A stretch of DNA of 64,000 bases from Amycolatopsis camponoti (lineage in GTDB: Bacteria; Actinomycetota; Actinomycetes; Mycobacteriales; Pseudonocardiaceae), in the NCBI RefSeq assembly GCF_902497555.1, contig NZ_CABVGP010000003.1:248001-312000 (forward strand), written 5' to 3'. How positions within the stretch are numbered: position 1 is the first letter of the stretch; every line of letters begins with the position of its first letter. Both the position numbers and the translations under genes were made by a program. The notes under the pieces are model-generated. The model did not search any database. It was not told where the DNA came from and saw only the letters and a list, made by a program, of their open reading frames with translations. Below are positions 15,677-24,540 of the stretch, piece by piece.

Positions 15677-16636
15677 TCACGGCAGGCGGACTTCGGCGAA
15701 CACCGCCCGGTGGTCGCTACCCGCGACGTCGAACACCCGGTAGTCCTGGACCGCGGCCCGGTTGTCGACCACCACGTGGTCGATCGTCACCACCGGCGAG
15801 GACGACGGCCACGTCGGCGTCAACCCCGAGCCGTGCTCCTCCGCCGCGTCGTTGTAGCCGCGGGACAGCACCGTGCGGAACGCCGCGTGGTCCAGCGTCG
15901 CGTTGAAGTCGCCCGCCAGGATGCGCAGGCCGTGCTCGCCGGCCGCGCGGGAGAGGTCCTTGATCTCGCGCTCCCACTGCGGGGTGTCGACGTCCGGGGA
16001 GATCGGGTGGACCGCGACGATCTCGGCCACCACGCCGTCGCCGAGGTCGGCCTGGGCGCCCGGCTGCTTGGCCGCCGAATCACCCGTCAGGTTGACCTCC
16101 TTCAGCGGGAAGCGCGACACGATCCCCGAGCCGAACGCGCCCGGCGCCGGGTGCAGCACCCGGTACGGGAGGGCCTGGAACAGCCCGGCCGCGGTCAGGC
16201 CGTCGACCGCGCGAGGTGTCAGCTCGACCAGGTTCAGCACGTCGATCCGCTGCTCGCGCACCAGGTCGACGACGGCCTTCGGGTCCGCCTGGCCGTAGAG
16301 CAGGTTCGACGCGAGCACGCGCAGTGTCTTTCCGTGCACTTCACGCTGGTCGCTCGCCGCCAGCCGCGGCAGCACGAGGACGGCCAGCGCGATGGCCAGC
16401 ACCAGCGCGGTCCCGCCGACCCACCAGCGCCGCAGCGCCAGTGCGAGCCCGCCGAGCAGCGCACCCGCGGCCGCCACGTACGGCGTCAGTGCCAACGCGA
16501 CGAGGGTGTACCAGTCGCCGTCGTAGCCGATCAGGCGCAGCGCGACCAGGGCCGCCAGCAGCACCAGCGGCACCACCAGCAGGGCCGTGACCAGCGGGTT
16601 CTTCCGCCGGACCCGCGTCTCTTCCGCAACGGTCAT
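15677..16636 (-). CDS. membrane-anchored endonuclease/exonuclease/phosphatase family protein
   Basis: This 319-residue protein has three N-terminal membrane segments (about residues 15-35, 45-68 and 72-90) and a C-terminal EEP domain. The domain shows VLASNLLYGQAD, LVELTPRA, LAGDFNATLDH and SDHRAVFAEV, the family's metal-binding Asn/Glu, Asp-x-Asn and terminal Asp-His pair. The catalytic part would face outside the cell. The substrate could be nucleic acid, phosphoinositide-like lipid or sphingomyelin-type lipid; the sequence does not decide. Start ATG 16636. Confidence 0.86.
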   Translation of the reverse strand: MTVAEETRVRRKNPLVTALLVVPLVLLAALVALRLIGYDGDWYTLVALALTPYVAAAGALLGGLALALRRWWVGGTALVLAIALAVLVLPRLAASDQREVHGKTLRVLASNLLYGQADPKAVVDLVREQRIDVLNLVELTPRAVDGLTAAGLFQALPYRVLHPAPGAFGSGIVSRFPLKEVNLTGDSAAKQPGAQADLGDGVVAEIVAVHPISPDVDTPQWEREIKDLSRAAGEHGLRILAGDFNATLDHAAFRTVLSRGYNDAAEEHGSGLTPTWPSSSPVVTIDHVVVDNRAAVQDYRVFDVAGSDHRAVFAEVRLP

Positions 16637-16709
16637 GTGCCGAGTATGCCGACGTGCCCGCCACCCGGCCCGGGCGCCGACAACTCCTCCACAAGATCTC
16701 CACCAGCGC

Positions 16710-16749
16710 CTGCCAGCCGCTGCCAGCGCGCTGTGCGTGCGCTGCCAGC
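16710..16749. promoter_or_regulatory. three CTGCCAGC direct repeats upstream of the ABC exporter operon
   Basis: CTGCCAGC occurs at 16710-16717, 16720-16727 and 16742-16749. The starts are 10 and 22 bases apart, that is about one and two helical turns. They are 50-90 bases before the ATG of the exporter ATPase gene, where a regulator binding to one face of the DNA would act. SARP-type activators bind short direct repeats with this kind of spacing. Confidence 0.4.
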
Positions 16750-16798
16750 GGACCCGGCCACAGTGAAGCTCACCAGCGACAGCGAAGGAGGAACGCCC

Positions 16799-17782
16799 AT
16801 GTCGCACGCGATCCAGGCCGAGGGCCTGGTCAAACACTTCGGGGACACCAAGGCGCTCGACGGGGTGGACCTCGAGGTCCCCTACGGCCAGGTGGTCGGG
16901 GTGCTCGGGCCCAACGGCGCGGGCAAGACGACCGCGATCCGCATCCTGGCGACGTTGATGAAACCCGACTCCGGCAGAGCCACCGTCGGGGGCTTCGACG
17001 TCGTCACCGACCCGGTGCGGGTCCGCAGCCTGATCGGGTTGACCGGGCAGTACGCCTCGGTCGACGAGGACCTCAACGGCATCGAGAACCTGATGCTCAT
17101 CAGCCGGCTCTACGGCCTGTCCCGGGCCCACGCCAAGACGCGGGCCACCGAGCTGATCGAGCGGTTCGAGCTGACGCCCGCGGCCAAGCGGCCGATCCGG
17201 ACGTACTCGGGCGGCATGCGGCGGCGGATCGACCTGGCCGCCAGCCTCGTCGGCCGGCCCGAGGTGCTCTACCTCGACGAGCCCACCACCGGGCTCGACC
17301 CGCACGCCCGCAACGAGGTCTGGGACGTCGTCCGCAACCTCGTCGCCGAGGGCGCGACGGTGCTGCTGACCACGCAGTACCTCGAAGAGGCCGACCAGCT
17401 GGCCGACAAGATCACCGTGTTCGACCACGGCCGCGTCGTGGCCGACGGCCGCGCCGACGAGCTCAAGCGCCGCGTCGGCGGGCAGACGCTGCAGGTCCGG
17501 CCGACCCAGCTGTCCGACATGGACGCCGTCCACCGGATCCTCGGCGACCTGTCCGGCGTCAAGCCGACCCGGGACGACGCCAGCGGGCTGCTGACCGCGC
17601 CGGTCAACGACCCGGTGCTGCTGTCCACCCTGGTCCGCAAGCTGGACGAAGCCGGGATCACCGCGGACGAGCTGGCGCTGCGGCTGCCCAGCCTCGACGA
17701 GGTGTTCCTCGCCCTGACCGGGCACACCGCCGACGAGCCGACCGAAGACACCACCCGCGACCTCGAAGGGAGCCTGGCATGA
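16799..17782 (+). CDS. drug-type ABC transporter ATP-binding protein (DrrA-like)
   Basis: This 327-residue ABC ATPase belongs to the daunorubicin-resistance (DrrA) group. It has Walker A GPNGAGKTTAIR, signature YSGGMRRRIDLA, Walker B VLYLDEPTTGLD and the group-typical C-terminal extension ending LRLPSLDEVFLALTG. A strong GAAGGAGG ribosome site precedes ATG 16799. With the permease in the next gene (ATGA overlap) it would export a hydrophobic compound. The substrate is unknown; the giant SARP-type regulator gene converges on this operon. Confidence 0.93.
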   Translation: MSHAIQAEGLVKHFGDTKALDGVDLEVPYGQVVGVLGPNGAGKTTAIRILATLMKPDSGRATVGGFDVVTDPVRVRSLIGLTGQYASVDEDLNGIENLMLISRLYGLSRAHAKTRATELIERFELTPAAKRPIRTYSGGMRRRIDLAASLVGRPEVLYLDEPTTGLDPHARNEVWDVVRNLVAEGATVLLTTQYLEEADQLADKITVFDHGRVVADGRADELKRRVGGQTLQVRPTQLSDMDAVHRILGDLSGVKPTRDDASGLLTAPVNDPVLLSTLVRKLDEAGITADELALRLPSLDEVFLALTGHTADEPTEDTTRDLEGSLA

Positions 17783-18585
17783 CGACGCTGGCGCTCGACC
17801 GCCCGGCCCCGCCGCGGCACATCAGCCCCGCCAAGGGTTTCCAGCACGCGCTTTCGCTGGCCTGGCGCGGCGTCCTGAAGATCCGCAAGAACCCGGAACA
17901 GCTGGCCGACGTCACGCTGATGCCGATCATCTTCCTGGTCATGTTCGTCTACCTGTTCGGTGGCGCGCTGTCCGGGTCGACCGACGCGTACCTGCAGATG
18001 GTCGTGCCGGGCATCATGGTGATGAACATCCTGCAGGCCTGCCTCACGGTCGGCACGAACCTCAACACCGACATCACCAAGGGCGTCTTCGACCGGTTCC
18101 GCAGCATGCCGATCGCCCGGTCGGCACCGCTGATCGGCGCGGTGCTGGCCGACATCGTCCGCTACGTGGTCTGCCTGACCGTGCTGATGGTCGTGGCGAC
18201 GATCATGGGCTACCGGATCGCCACCAGCCCCGGCGAGTTCGCCGTGGCGATCCTGCTCGCGCTGGCGTTCGGGCTGTGCTTCTGCTGGGGCTCGGTGTTC
18301 GTCGGCATGGTGATGAAGTCACCGGGCGCGGCGACGGCGCTGATGTTCGTCTTCATCATGCCGCTGACGTTCGGCAGCAACGTGTTCGTCAGCACCAGCA
18401 CCATGCCGGGCTGGTTGAAGGCGTGGGCGGACATCAGCCCGGTGAGCCTGATGGCGAACGCGCTGCGCGGCCTGATGAACGGCGGCGCCGTCGCCGGTCC
18501 GCTGGCCGGGGCGCTCGCCTGGATGGCCGGTGCCGTGATCGTGTTCTTCCCGCTGGCCACCTGGGCCTACCGCCGGCGGGTCTGA
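17779..18585 (+). CDS. ABC-2 type transporter permease (DrrB-like)
   Basis: This 268-residue membrane protein has six predicted membrane segments and the ABC-2 family motif region GVFDRFRSMPIARSAPLIG between the second and third segments. It starts at ATG 17779, overlapping the stop of the ATPase gene (ATGA), so the two subunits are made in step. Together they resemble self-resistance exporters such as DrrAB, though this sequence alone does not identify a drug. A long inverted repeat (18622-18669) lies just downstream and may terminate both converging transcripts. Confidence 0.92.
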   Translation: MTTLALDRPAPPRHISPAKGFQHALSLAWRGVLKIRKNPEQLADVTLMPIIFLVMFVYLFGGALSGSTDAYLQMVVPGIMVMNILQACLTVGTNLNTDITKGVFDRFRSMPIARSAPLIGAVLADIVRYVVCLTVLMVVATIMGYRIATSPGEFAVAILLALAFGLCFCWGSVFVGMVMKSPGAATALMFVFIMPLTFGSNVFVSTSTMPGWLKAWADISPVSLMANALRGLMNGGAVAGPLAGALAWMAGAVIVFFPLATWAYRRRV

Positions 18586-18621
18586 GGCGCGGGGGCACGG
18601 GGGTGTCCCGCGCCAGGGGGA

Positions 18622-18669
18622 GGTCGTGAGTGAGAAACAGTGTTCTAACACTGTTTCTCACTCACGACC
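18622..18669. terminator. near-perfect 23-bp inverted repeat/bidirectional terminator, copy 2 of a dispersed element
   Basis: The arms at 18622-18644 and 18647-18669 are fully complementary over 23 bases with only CT between them. The core GTGAGTGAGAAACAGTGTT is shared with the element at 14523-14564. The repeat lies between convergent genes and supplies the stop codon and last residues (GRE) of the large regulator gene. Its hairpin would be very stable and could end transcription from both sides. Confidence 0.8.
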
Positions 18670-21600
18670 ATTTGCGGTAGGGGTCTTCAGCCCGGCGATG
18701 GCGTCCTCTTTGGACATCGCGCGAGCCTCGGCGATCAGCTCCTCGTACCGCGCGTCGGAAAGCTCCGCGCGCAGCTGGGCGATCAGCTCGCGCACCTCCG
18801 GGCTGCCGAGGTCGAACCGGCCTCGGATCAGCGCCGACGCGCCCAGCATGCGGGCCGCCTCCACCGGCCGGCCCTGCTGGTGGCGCACGAGGGCCAGCAG
18901 CTCCACCGCGCCGGCGAGGTCCGGCATGTCACCGCGGTCGCCGGTCGCGGAGATGGCCTTGGTCAAGTGCGCCTCGGCCGCGTCCGGCCGGTGCTCGGCC
19001 AGCGCGAGCCGCCCTTCGAACGCGCCGACCCACTCCTCGCCCATGCCCTCGGGGAAGGCGACTTCCCACGTCAGCGCCCGGAGCTGGGTGAGCGCCGCGC
19101 GCGCTTCGGCCAGCTGCCCGCCGCGCAGGCACAACTCGATCCGGCCGAACATCAGGAACGCCCGCTGCTGGGGGTTCTCGTTCCCCCGCCCGTAGCGCTC
19201 GGCGGCCTCCTGGTCACGCCACGCGCCCTCGAGGTCCCCGAGGCGGGCACGCTCGACGGCCAGGCGCCACCAGTGCTGCACGACGTCCTCGTGCGACCGC
19301 AGCTCCATCGACAGCGCCAGCCCTTGCTGGTACACCTCGATCGCGCTCTCGCCCGAGCCGGCCTGGGACAGCGCGTTCGCCTTGAAGCTCAACGTCATCG
19401 CCGTGCCCCAGCGGTCGCCGACCTCGCGGAACCCCGCGTACGCGCGGTCACGGGCCCGGTCCGCGCCCTCGACGTCCCCGGTGTCGTCGAGCAGGAAGCT
19501 CTCCACCCAGTGGCCGCCCGAGCGGATCCAGGTGTCGTCGTCGGCCTGCGCGCGGTGCACCTCCCGCATCGCCAGCTCGCGGTCGCCGCCGAGGAAGGCC
19601 AGCATCGGCAGCGCCACGGCCAGGCCCGGGTACTTCCCCACGGCACCGGTGCGGACGCACTCGTCGACCAGCTCGTGGACGCCTTCGAGCGGGAGCCGGG
19701 ACGGCACCTGGTGGAACAGCCGCGCGATCGCGCGGTAGGCCGCGTTGACGTCCGGCGGCAGCCGGTCGCCGAAGGCGAGCACCGCGTCGATGAACTCCTC
19801 GGCCCGCTCGCCCTGCCCGAGAATGGTGAAGTACCAGAACATCCCGTTGAGCAACCGCACCGAAGTGTCCACATCGGACATCTCGATGGCCGTGCGCAGG
19901 GCGCCGGTCAGGTTGGCCGACTCCGCCTCGTAGACGTCGATCGCGGACAGCTGCTCGCCGGTGCGCAGCAACGGTTCCGCCCATTCGGCCAGGCCGACGT
20001 AGTAGCGGGCCATCGCACGCTGGAACGCGGCCTGCTCGCCGGACTCGGCGAGCCGCTCGCCGGCGTAGGCCCGCAGGGTCTCCAGCATCCGGTACCGCGG
20101 CTCGCCACCGCGGTTCACGGTGTCCACGATGGACTTCTCGACGAGCGTGCCGAGCACGTACGGGACGTCGGCGGCGGGCAGCAGCTCGTCCGCGCAGACC
20201 CGCTCGACGGCGTCCATCGGCGCACCGCTGGGGAACACCGCGAGCCGCCGCGCGAGCACCAGCTCCGGTTCGGTGAGCAGGTCCCAGCTCCACTCGACGA
20301 CGGCGCGCAGCGTCCGCTGCCGCGGCAGCGCGGTGCGGCTGCCCGAGGTCAGCAGCCGGAACCGGTCGTCGAGCCTGGCGGCGATCTGGGCCGGCGTCAT
20401 CGACCGCAGCCGCGCGGCGGCCAGCTCCAGCGCGAGCGGCATCCCGTCCAGCCGGCGGCAGATCTGCCCGACGTCGTCCACAGTGGACTCGTCGAGCACG
20501 AAGTCCGGGCGGACCGCGCTCGCGCGGTCGAGGAACAGCCGCGTCGAGTCCAGCTCGGCGGCTTCGGCGGGCGCCGCGCGTTCGGCCGGCACGGGCAGCG
20601 GCCCGAGCGGGCACAGCGCCTCGCCGGTGATGGCCAGCGGCTCCCGGCTGGTCGCGAGGATCCGCAGCCCGGGCGCCCGGCTCAGCAGCTCGTCGGCCAG
20701 CGTCGCGGCCGCGTCGATGACGTGCTCGCAGTTGTCCAGCACCAGCAGCGCTTCCCCGCCGGCCAGCACCTCGACGGCGTGGCCGAGCAGGTCCGGCCGC
20801 CGCCGCACCTCGGTGTCGGCGCTGCGGATGTCCCGCACCTCCAGCGCGCCGGCCACCGCGCCGACGACGTCGCCCGGGTCGCGGACGCCGGCCAGCGGCA
20901 CGAACCACACGCGCCCGCGGGCGTGCGCCGGGTGCCGTGACGCGGACTCGGTGGCCAGCCGGGTCTTGCCCGCCCCGCCCGGGCCGATCAGGGTGACCAG
21001 CCGGGCGCCACCGAGCAGCTCGGCCAGCAGCTTGAGCTCGTCGTCGCGGCCGATGAACGTGGTCAGCCGGGTCGGCAGCCGGTCGGTCACCGGGGCCGGC
21101 GGCGCGAACTCGCCGCGCAGTGCGGCGAGGTGGATCTCCTGCAGCTCGGCCGAGGGGTCGACGCCGAGCTGGTCGGCCAGGGTGCGGCGGATCCCGGTGT
21201 AGACGCCCAGCGCCTCCGACTGCCGCCCGGCCGCGCAGAGCGCCCGGATCCGCAGCCCGGCCAGCCGTTCGCGCAGCGGGTCGGCGTCGGCCGCGGCGGC
21301 CAGGTCGGCGAGGACCCCGGCGTGCTCGCCCAGCCGGATCAGCGCTTCGAACCGGTCTTCGATCGCCTCGGCCCGCAGGTCGGTGAGGCGGCGGGCGGGC
21401 GCGGGCGCGAACGGCGCGTCGAGGACGTCGGCGAGCGCACCGCCCTGCCAGAGCGCGAGGGCTTCAGTCAGCAGCTCGGCCGCGTGCGCGTCCCGGCCCG
21501 CGGCGAGCTCCCGGCGGCCGCCGGCGGCGAGCCGTTCGAAGCGTTCGGCGTCGACGTCTTCACGGGCCACGGCGAGCCGGTAGCCGCCCGGGCCCGACTC

Positions 21601-21834
21601 GACGGCCACCGGCAGCGCCTTGCGCAGCCGCGAGACCAGCGACTGCAGCGCGTTGGCGGCGTCGGCCGGCGGTTCGGCACCCCAGAGACCGTCGACGAGC
21701 GCGTCGGCCGGGACCGCGCGCCCGGCGTCCAGCGCGAGCCTGGCCAGGAGCATGCGGAGGCGGGCCCCGCCGATGTCGATCGGCGTGCCTTCGTCATCGG
21801 TCGCCCGCAACGGGCCCAGCAGCGCGACGCGCAT
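18658..21834 (-). CDS. AfsR/SARP family regulator (winged helix-BTAD-NB-ARC-TPR)
   Basis: This 1058-residue protein starts at ATG 21834. In order it has an OmpR-type winged-helix DNA-binding domain (about residues 1-95), a bacterial transcriptional activator domain (about 100-245), an NB-ARC/STAND ATPase with P-loop LIGPGGAGKTR (about residue 285) and Walker B region EALLVLDNCEHV, then an arginine-rich helical hub and TPR-like repeats (about 600-1050). Such proteins activate secondary-metabolite or developmental genes after ligand and nucleotide binding. It is divergent from an M1 peptidase gene and convergent with the DrrAB-like exporter, its most obvious candidate targets. Its stop codon lies in the dispersed repeat. 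Confidence 0.9.
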   Translation of the reverse strand: MRVALLGPLRATDDEGTPIDIGGARLRMLLARLALDAGRAVPADALVDGLWGAEPPADAANALQSLVSRLRKALPVAVESGPGGYRLAVAREDVDAERFERLAAGGRRELAAGRDAHAAELLTEALALWQGGALADVLDAPFAPAPARRLTDLRAEAIEDRFEALIRLGEHAGVLADLAAAADADPLRERLAGLRIRALCAAGRQSEALGVYTGIRRTLADQLGVDPSAELQEIHLAALRGEFAPPAPVTDRLPTRLTTFIGRDDELKLLAELLGGARLVTLIGPGGAGKTRLATESASRHPAHARGRVWFVPLAGVRDPGDVVGAVAGALEVRDIRSADTEVRRRPDLLGHAVEVLAGGEALLVLDNCEHVIDAAATLADELLSRAPGLRILATSREPLAITGEALCPLGPLPVPAERAAPAEAAELDSTRLFLDRASAVRPDFVLDESTVDDVGQICRRLDGMPLALELAAARLRSMTPAQIAARLDDRFRLLTSGSRTALPRQRTLRAVVEWSWDLLTEPELVLARRLAVFPSGAPMDAVERVCADELLPAADVPYVLGTLVEKSIVDTVNRGGEPRYRMLETLRAYAGERLAESGEQAAFQRAMARYYVGLAEWAEPLLRTGEQLSAIDVYEAESANLTGALRTAIEMSDVDTSVRLLNGMFWYFTILGQGERAEEFIDAVLAFGDRLPPDVNAAYRAIARLFHQVPSRLPLEGVHELVDECVRTGAVGKYPGLAVALPMLAFLGGDRELAMREVHRAQADDDTWIRSGGHWVESFLLDDTGDVEGADRARDRAYAGFREVGDRWGTAMTLSFKANALSQAGSGESAIEVYQQGLALSMELRSHEDVVQHWWRLAVERARLGDLEGAWRDQEAAERYGRGNENPQQRAFLMFGRIELCLRGGQLAEARAALTQLRALTWEVAFPEGMGEEWVGAFEGRLALAEHRPDAAEAHLTKAISATGDRGDMPDLAGAVELLALVRHQQGRPVEAARMLGASALIRGRFDLGSPEVRELIAQLRAELSDARYEELIAEARAMSKEDAIAGLKTPTANGRE

Positions 21835-21995
21835 GCGTCCAGCTTTCCAGACCGCACCCGGGCGCCGGGGGCGGATGGCCGGACCGGCACCGACGGAAGT
21901 GTTGACTTTCCGGACAAATACGACGTCAGACCGCCCGGCGGCACGTTCGTGGCGATACGTTGCGATTCCACGTCCACCCCCAGACAGGAGCGTTC

Positions 21996-23426
21996 ATGAG
22001 GGGACAGAAACCGGTCGTGCTCGCCGCCGCGCTGCTCACCGGCATCTGCTTGAGCAGCGGGGTCGCCGCCGCCGGGAACGACTGGGGCGCGAAGCCGGGC
22101 AGCGACGGCGCCGGCGACAGCTACTACCCGCAGGACGGCAACGGCGGCTACGACGTCGCCGACTACAACCTGAAGGTGAGCTACGACCCCGCGTCGCACC
22201 AGCTCAAGGGCGCGCAGGACATCTCCGCCCGGGCCACGCAGTCGCTCAGCTCGTTCAACCTCGACTTCCGCGGCCTGACCGTCGACTCGGTGAAGGTCGA
22301 CGGCCGCGGCGCGAAGTTCAGCCGGACCGGCGACCACGAGCTGGTCGTCACGCCGTCGCGGTCGCTGCGGCGCGGCGAGCACTTCGAGGTCAAGATCGAC
22401 TACCACGGGGTGCCCGCGCCGATCAACGACCCGTCGCTCGGCAACAACGGCTGGCAGTACGCCCAGGCGGGCGGCGCGTTCGTCGCCGGCGAGCCGAAGT
22501 CGGCCACGACCTGGTACCCGGTCAACGACACCCCGCTCGACAAGGCCACGTTCCACCTCGCGATCACCGTGCCCGACGAGTGGGGTGTGATCGCCAACGG
22601 CCGCGAGAAGCCGTCGTTCAAGGCACCGGGCGGCACCACGCACGTCTGGGCCGAGGAAACGCCGATCGTGCCGTACATGACGACGGTCGCGATCGACAAG
22701 TGGACCTTCGACCGGCAGAAGCGCAAGGACGGCACCCCGGTCGTCAGCGCGTTCGCCCCGGGCGTCCCCGACTCGACGAAGCAGGCCGAGGCGCGGCTGC
22801 CGGAGATCCTCGACTTCCTCGAGTCGAAGTTCGGCAAGTACCCGATCGACGCGGCGGGCGGCATCTTCCTCAACGAGCAGATCGGCTTCTCGCTGGAGAC
22901 GATGAGCCGGCCGATCTACTCCGCAGGCTGGGCCGGCACGGTCCCGACGATCGTCCACGAGAACGCCCACCAGTGGTACGGCGACTCGGTGGCCGTTTCG
23001 CACTGGCGCGACGTCTGCCTCAACGAGTGCTTCGCGTCGTACGCGACGTGGCTCTGGGACGAGGGCAAGGAGGGCGTCGACCTGAACAAGCAGTACGCGG
23101 ACGACGTCAAGAAGGCTTCCGCGAACTTCTGGAACGGCAAGCTGTACGACATGGGCGCCGGCAACGAGTTCACGTACGTGTACTCGAAGGGCCCGATGAT
23201 GCTGCACGCGCTGCGCAACTACGTCGGGCAGGCCGCGTTCGACCGGGTCCTCAGGACCTGGCCGTCGCTGCACCGGGACGGGAACGCGAGCATGCAGGAG
23301 TTCCAGCAGTACACCGAGAAGGTCGCGCACAAGAACCTCCAGGGGTTCTTCGACGCCTGGGTGTACGGGGCCGGTAAGCCCGCCGACCAGTACCTCTTCC
23401 CTGGTGGCCTGAAGCCCGCCGCCTGA
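21996..23426 (+). CDS. M1 family zinc metallopeptidase, secreted
   Basis: This 476-residue protein has a Sec-type signal peptide (basic head, hydrophobic core, cleavage after about GVAAAG at residue 28). The gluzincin domain contains HENAH, 18 residues, then NE. It starts at ATG 21996, five bases behind ACAGGAG. It shares with the peptidase at 9786-11192 the N-terminal signature of YYPxDGNGGYD and the C-terminal YLFPGG-type end, so the two are paralogues about 10 kb apart; this one is released and the other lipid-anchored. It is divergent from the AfsR-like regulator. Confidence 0.9.
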   Translation: MRGQKPVVLAAALLTGICLSSGVAAAGNDWGAKPGSDGAGDSYYPQDGNGGYDVADYNLKVSYDPASHQLKGAQDISARATQSLSSFNLDFRGLTVDSVKVDGRGAKFSRTGDHELVVTPSRSLRRGEHFEVKIDYHGVPAPINDPSLGNNGWQYAQAGGAFVAGEPKSATTWYPVNDTPLDKATFHLAITVPDEWGVIANGREKPSFKAPGGTTHVWAEETPIVPYMTTVAIDKWTFDRQKRKDGTPVVSAFAPGVPDSTKQAEARLPEILDFLESKFGKYPIDAAGGIFLNEQIGFSLETMSRPIYSAGWAGTVPTIVHENAHQWYGDSVAVSHWRDVCLNECFASYATWLWDEGKEGVDLNKQYADDVKKASANFWNGKLYDMGAGNEFTYVYSKGPMMLHALRNYVGQAAFDRVLRTWPSLHRDGNASMQEFQQYTEKVAHKNLQGFFDAWVYGAGKPADQYLFPGGLKPAA

Positions 23427-23437
23427 GTTGATCCCTT

Positions 23438-23474
23438 CGTGAAGGCCACCCCGCGTCGTAGGGTGGCCTTCACG
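23438..23474. terminator. stem-loop terminator after the secreted M1 peptidase gene
   Basis: A perfect 14-base stem pairs CGTGAAGGCCACCC (23438-23451) with GGGTGGCCTTCACG (23461-23474) around a nine-base loop. It begins 12 bases after the peptidase stop. There is no T-run, as is common for actinomycete terminators. The related sequence GTGAAGGCCACTCC appears in the glyA leader at about 62476-62489. Confidence 0.65.
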
Positions 23475-23491
23475 GCGTTTCGGGAGGGTGC

Positions 23492-24130
23492 ATGGCCAGG
23501 GTGCTGATGACGGGGTTCGCGCCGTTCGGCGGCGAGCCGGTGAACCCGTCGTGGCAGGCGGTTTCGCTGCTCGGCGCGCGCCGGGACGACATCGCCGCGG
23601 TGGAGCTGCCGTGCGAGTTCGCCGCGTCGCTGCCCACTTTGCGACGCGCGGTGGAGGAGCACCGGCCGTCGCTGGTGGTGTGCGTGGGCCAGGCGGGCGG
23701 CCGCCCCGACGTGACGCCGGAGCGCGTCGCGGTCAACCTGATCGACGCCCGCATCCCCGACAACGCGGGCGCGCGGCCGGTGGACGTCCCGGTGGTCCCG
23801 GACGGACCGGCGGCGTACTTCACGACGTTGCCGGTGAAGGCGTGCGTGGCGGCGATCCGCGCGGCGGGCGTGCCGGCTTCGGTGTCCCACACCGCCGGGA
23901 CGTACGTGTGCAACCAGGTCTTCTACGGGCTGATGCACCTGCTCTCGGCCCGGCCGGACGTGCGCGGCGGGTTCGTGCACGTCCCGTTCAGCCCCGAACA
24001 GGTGGCGGCGTCCGGCAAGGCGGTGCCGTCGCTGGGGGTCGACCGCATCGCCGACGCGCTGGAAGCGCTGGTGGACACGGCTTTGCGGACGACGACGGAC
24101 CTCGCGGTCAGCGCGGGCGCGGAGCATTGA
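23492..24130 (+). CDS. pcp: pyroglutamyl-peptidase I (C15)
   Basis: This 212-residue cytoplasmic cysteine peptidase would remove N-terminal pyroglutamate from peptides. The family signatures are present: the N-terminal MTGFAPFGGEPVNPSW, the Glu region RPDVTPERVAVN, the catalytic Cys in TAGTYVCNQVFY and His in GFVHVPF. The length is typical. It starts at ATG 23492 and its stop overlaps the TTG start of the following membrane protein gene. With two M1 peptidases nearby it fits a peptide-catabolism theme, though no shared regulation is visible. Confidence 0.93.
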   Translation: MARVLMTGFAPFGGEPVNPSWQAVSLLGARRDDIAAVELPCEFAASLPTLRRAVEEHRPSLVVCVGQAGGRPDVTPERVAVNLIDARIPDNAGARPVDVPVVPDGPAAYFTTLPVKACVAAIRAAGVPASVSHTAGTYVCNQVFYGLMHLLSARPDVRGGFVHVPFSPEQVAASGKAVPSLGVDRIADALEALVDTALRTTTDLAVSAGAEH

Positions 24131-24540
24131 CCACGCTGCAGGCCGATCCGCGGGCGCTCGTCGCGGCGAGCGTGACGAGCGCGCTCGGCGGCGCCGCCAC
24201 CGGCTGGTTCTGGGTCGCGGTGTCCGGCAGCTACGAGCAGATGTGCGCGGACGCCATCGAGGGCTTCTGCATGTTCGGGCAGTGGTTCCTCGGCTTGCTC
24301 GTCTTCTGGGCGACCATGGCCGGCTCGGCGTTGATCGCGCTGCTCCTGGTGAGCGTGACACGGATCCGGCCCCAGCTGCCGGTGGTGCTGACCGCGATGC
24401 TGGCGCCGTTGGCCTTCCTGGTCGTCTTCAACGTGACCGAAGCGCTCGGCGGCTACCGGATCCCGCTGCTGGCGGCGGTTTCCGTGCTGCTGCAGCTGGT
24501 GGTGGCCTGGCCCGCGCGGATCCGGTTCGTCCGCGGCTAA
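24127..24540 (+). CDS. small membrane protein of unknown function
   Basis: This 137-residue protein is read from a TTG at 24127 that overlaps the pcp stop codon (TTGA). It has four hydrophobic segments (about residues 15-32, 45-70, 80-100 and 108-128), with a short extracytoplasmic loop containing two Cys (MCADAIEGFC) that could form a disulfide. I do not recognise the family. Its stop overlaps the convergent gene by four bases (CTAA). The start is inferred from the overlap and should be treated as provisional. Confidence 0.6.
   Translation: MTTLQADPRALVAASVTSALGGAATGWFWVAVSGSYEQMCADAIEGFCMFGQWFLGLLVFWATMAGSALIALLLVSVTRIRPQLPVVLTAMLAPLAFLVVFNVTEALGGYRIPLLAAVSVLLQLVVAWPARIRFVRG

Noticed and set aside
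15677..17725. Frame spanning the EEP-type gene and the antisense of the ABC ATPase
   Set aside because: Only the part from ATG 16636 reads as a real EEP protein; the rest mirrors the DrrA-like gene.
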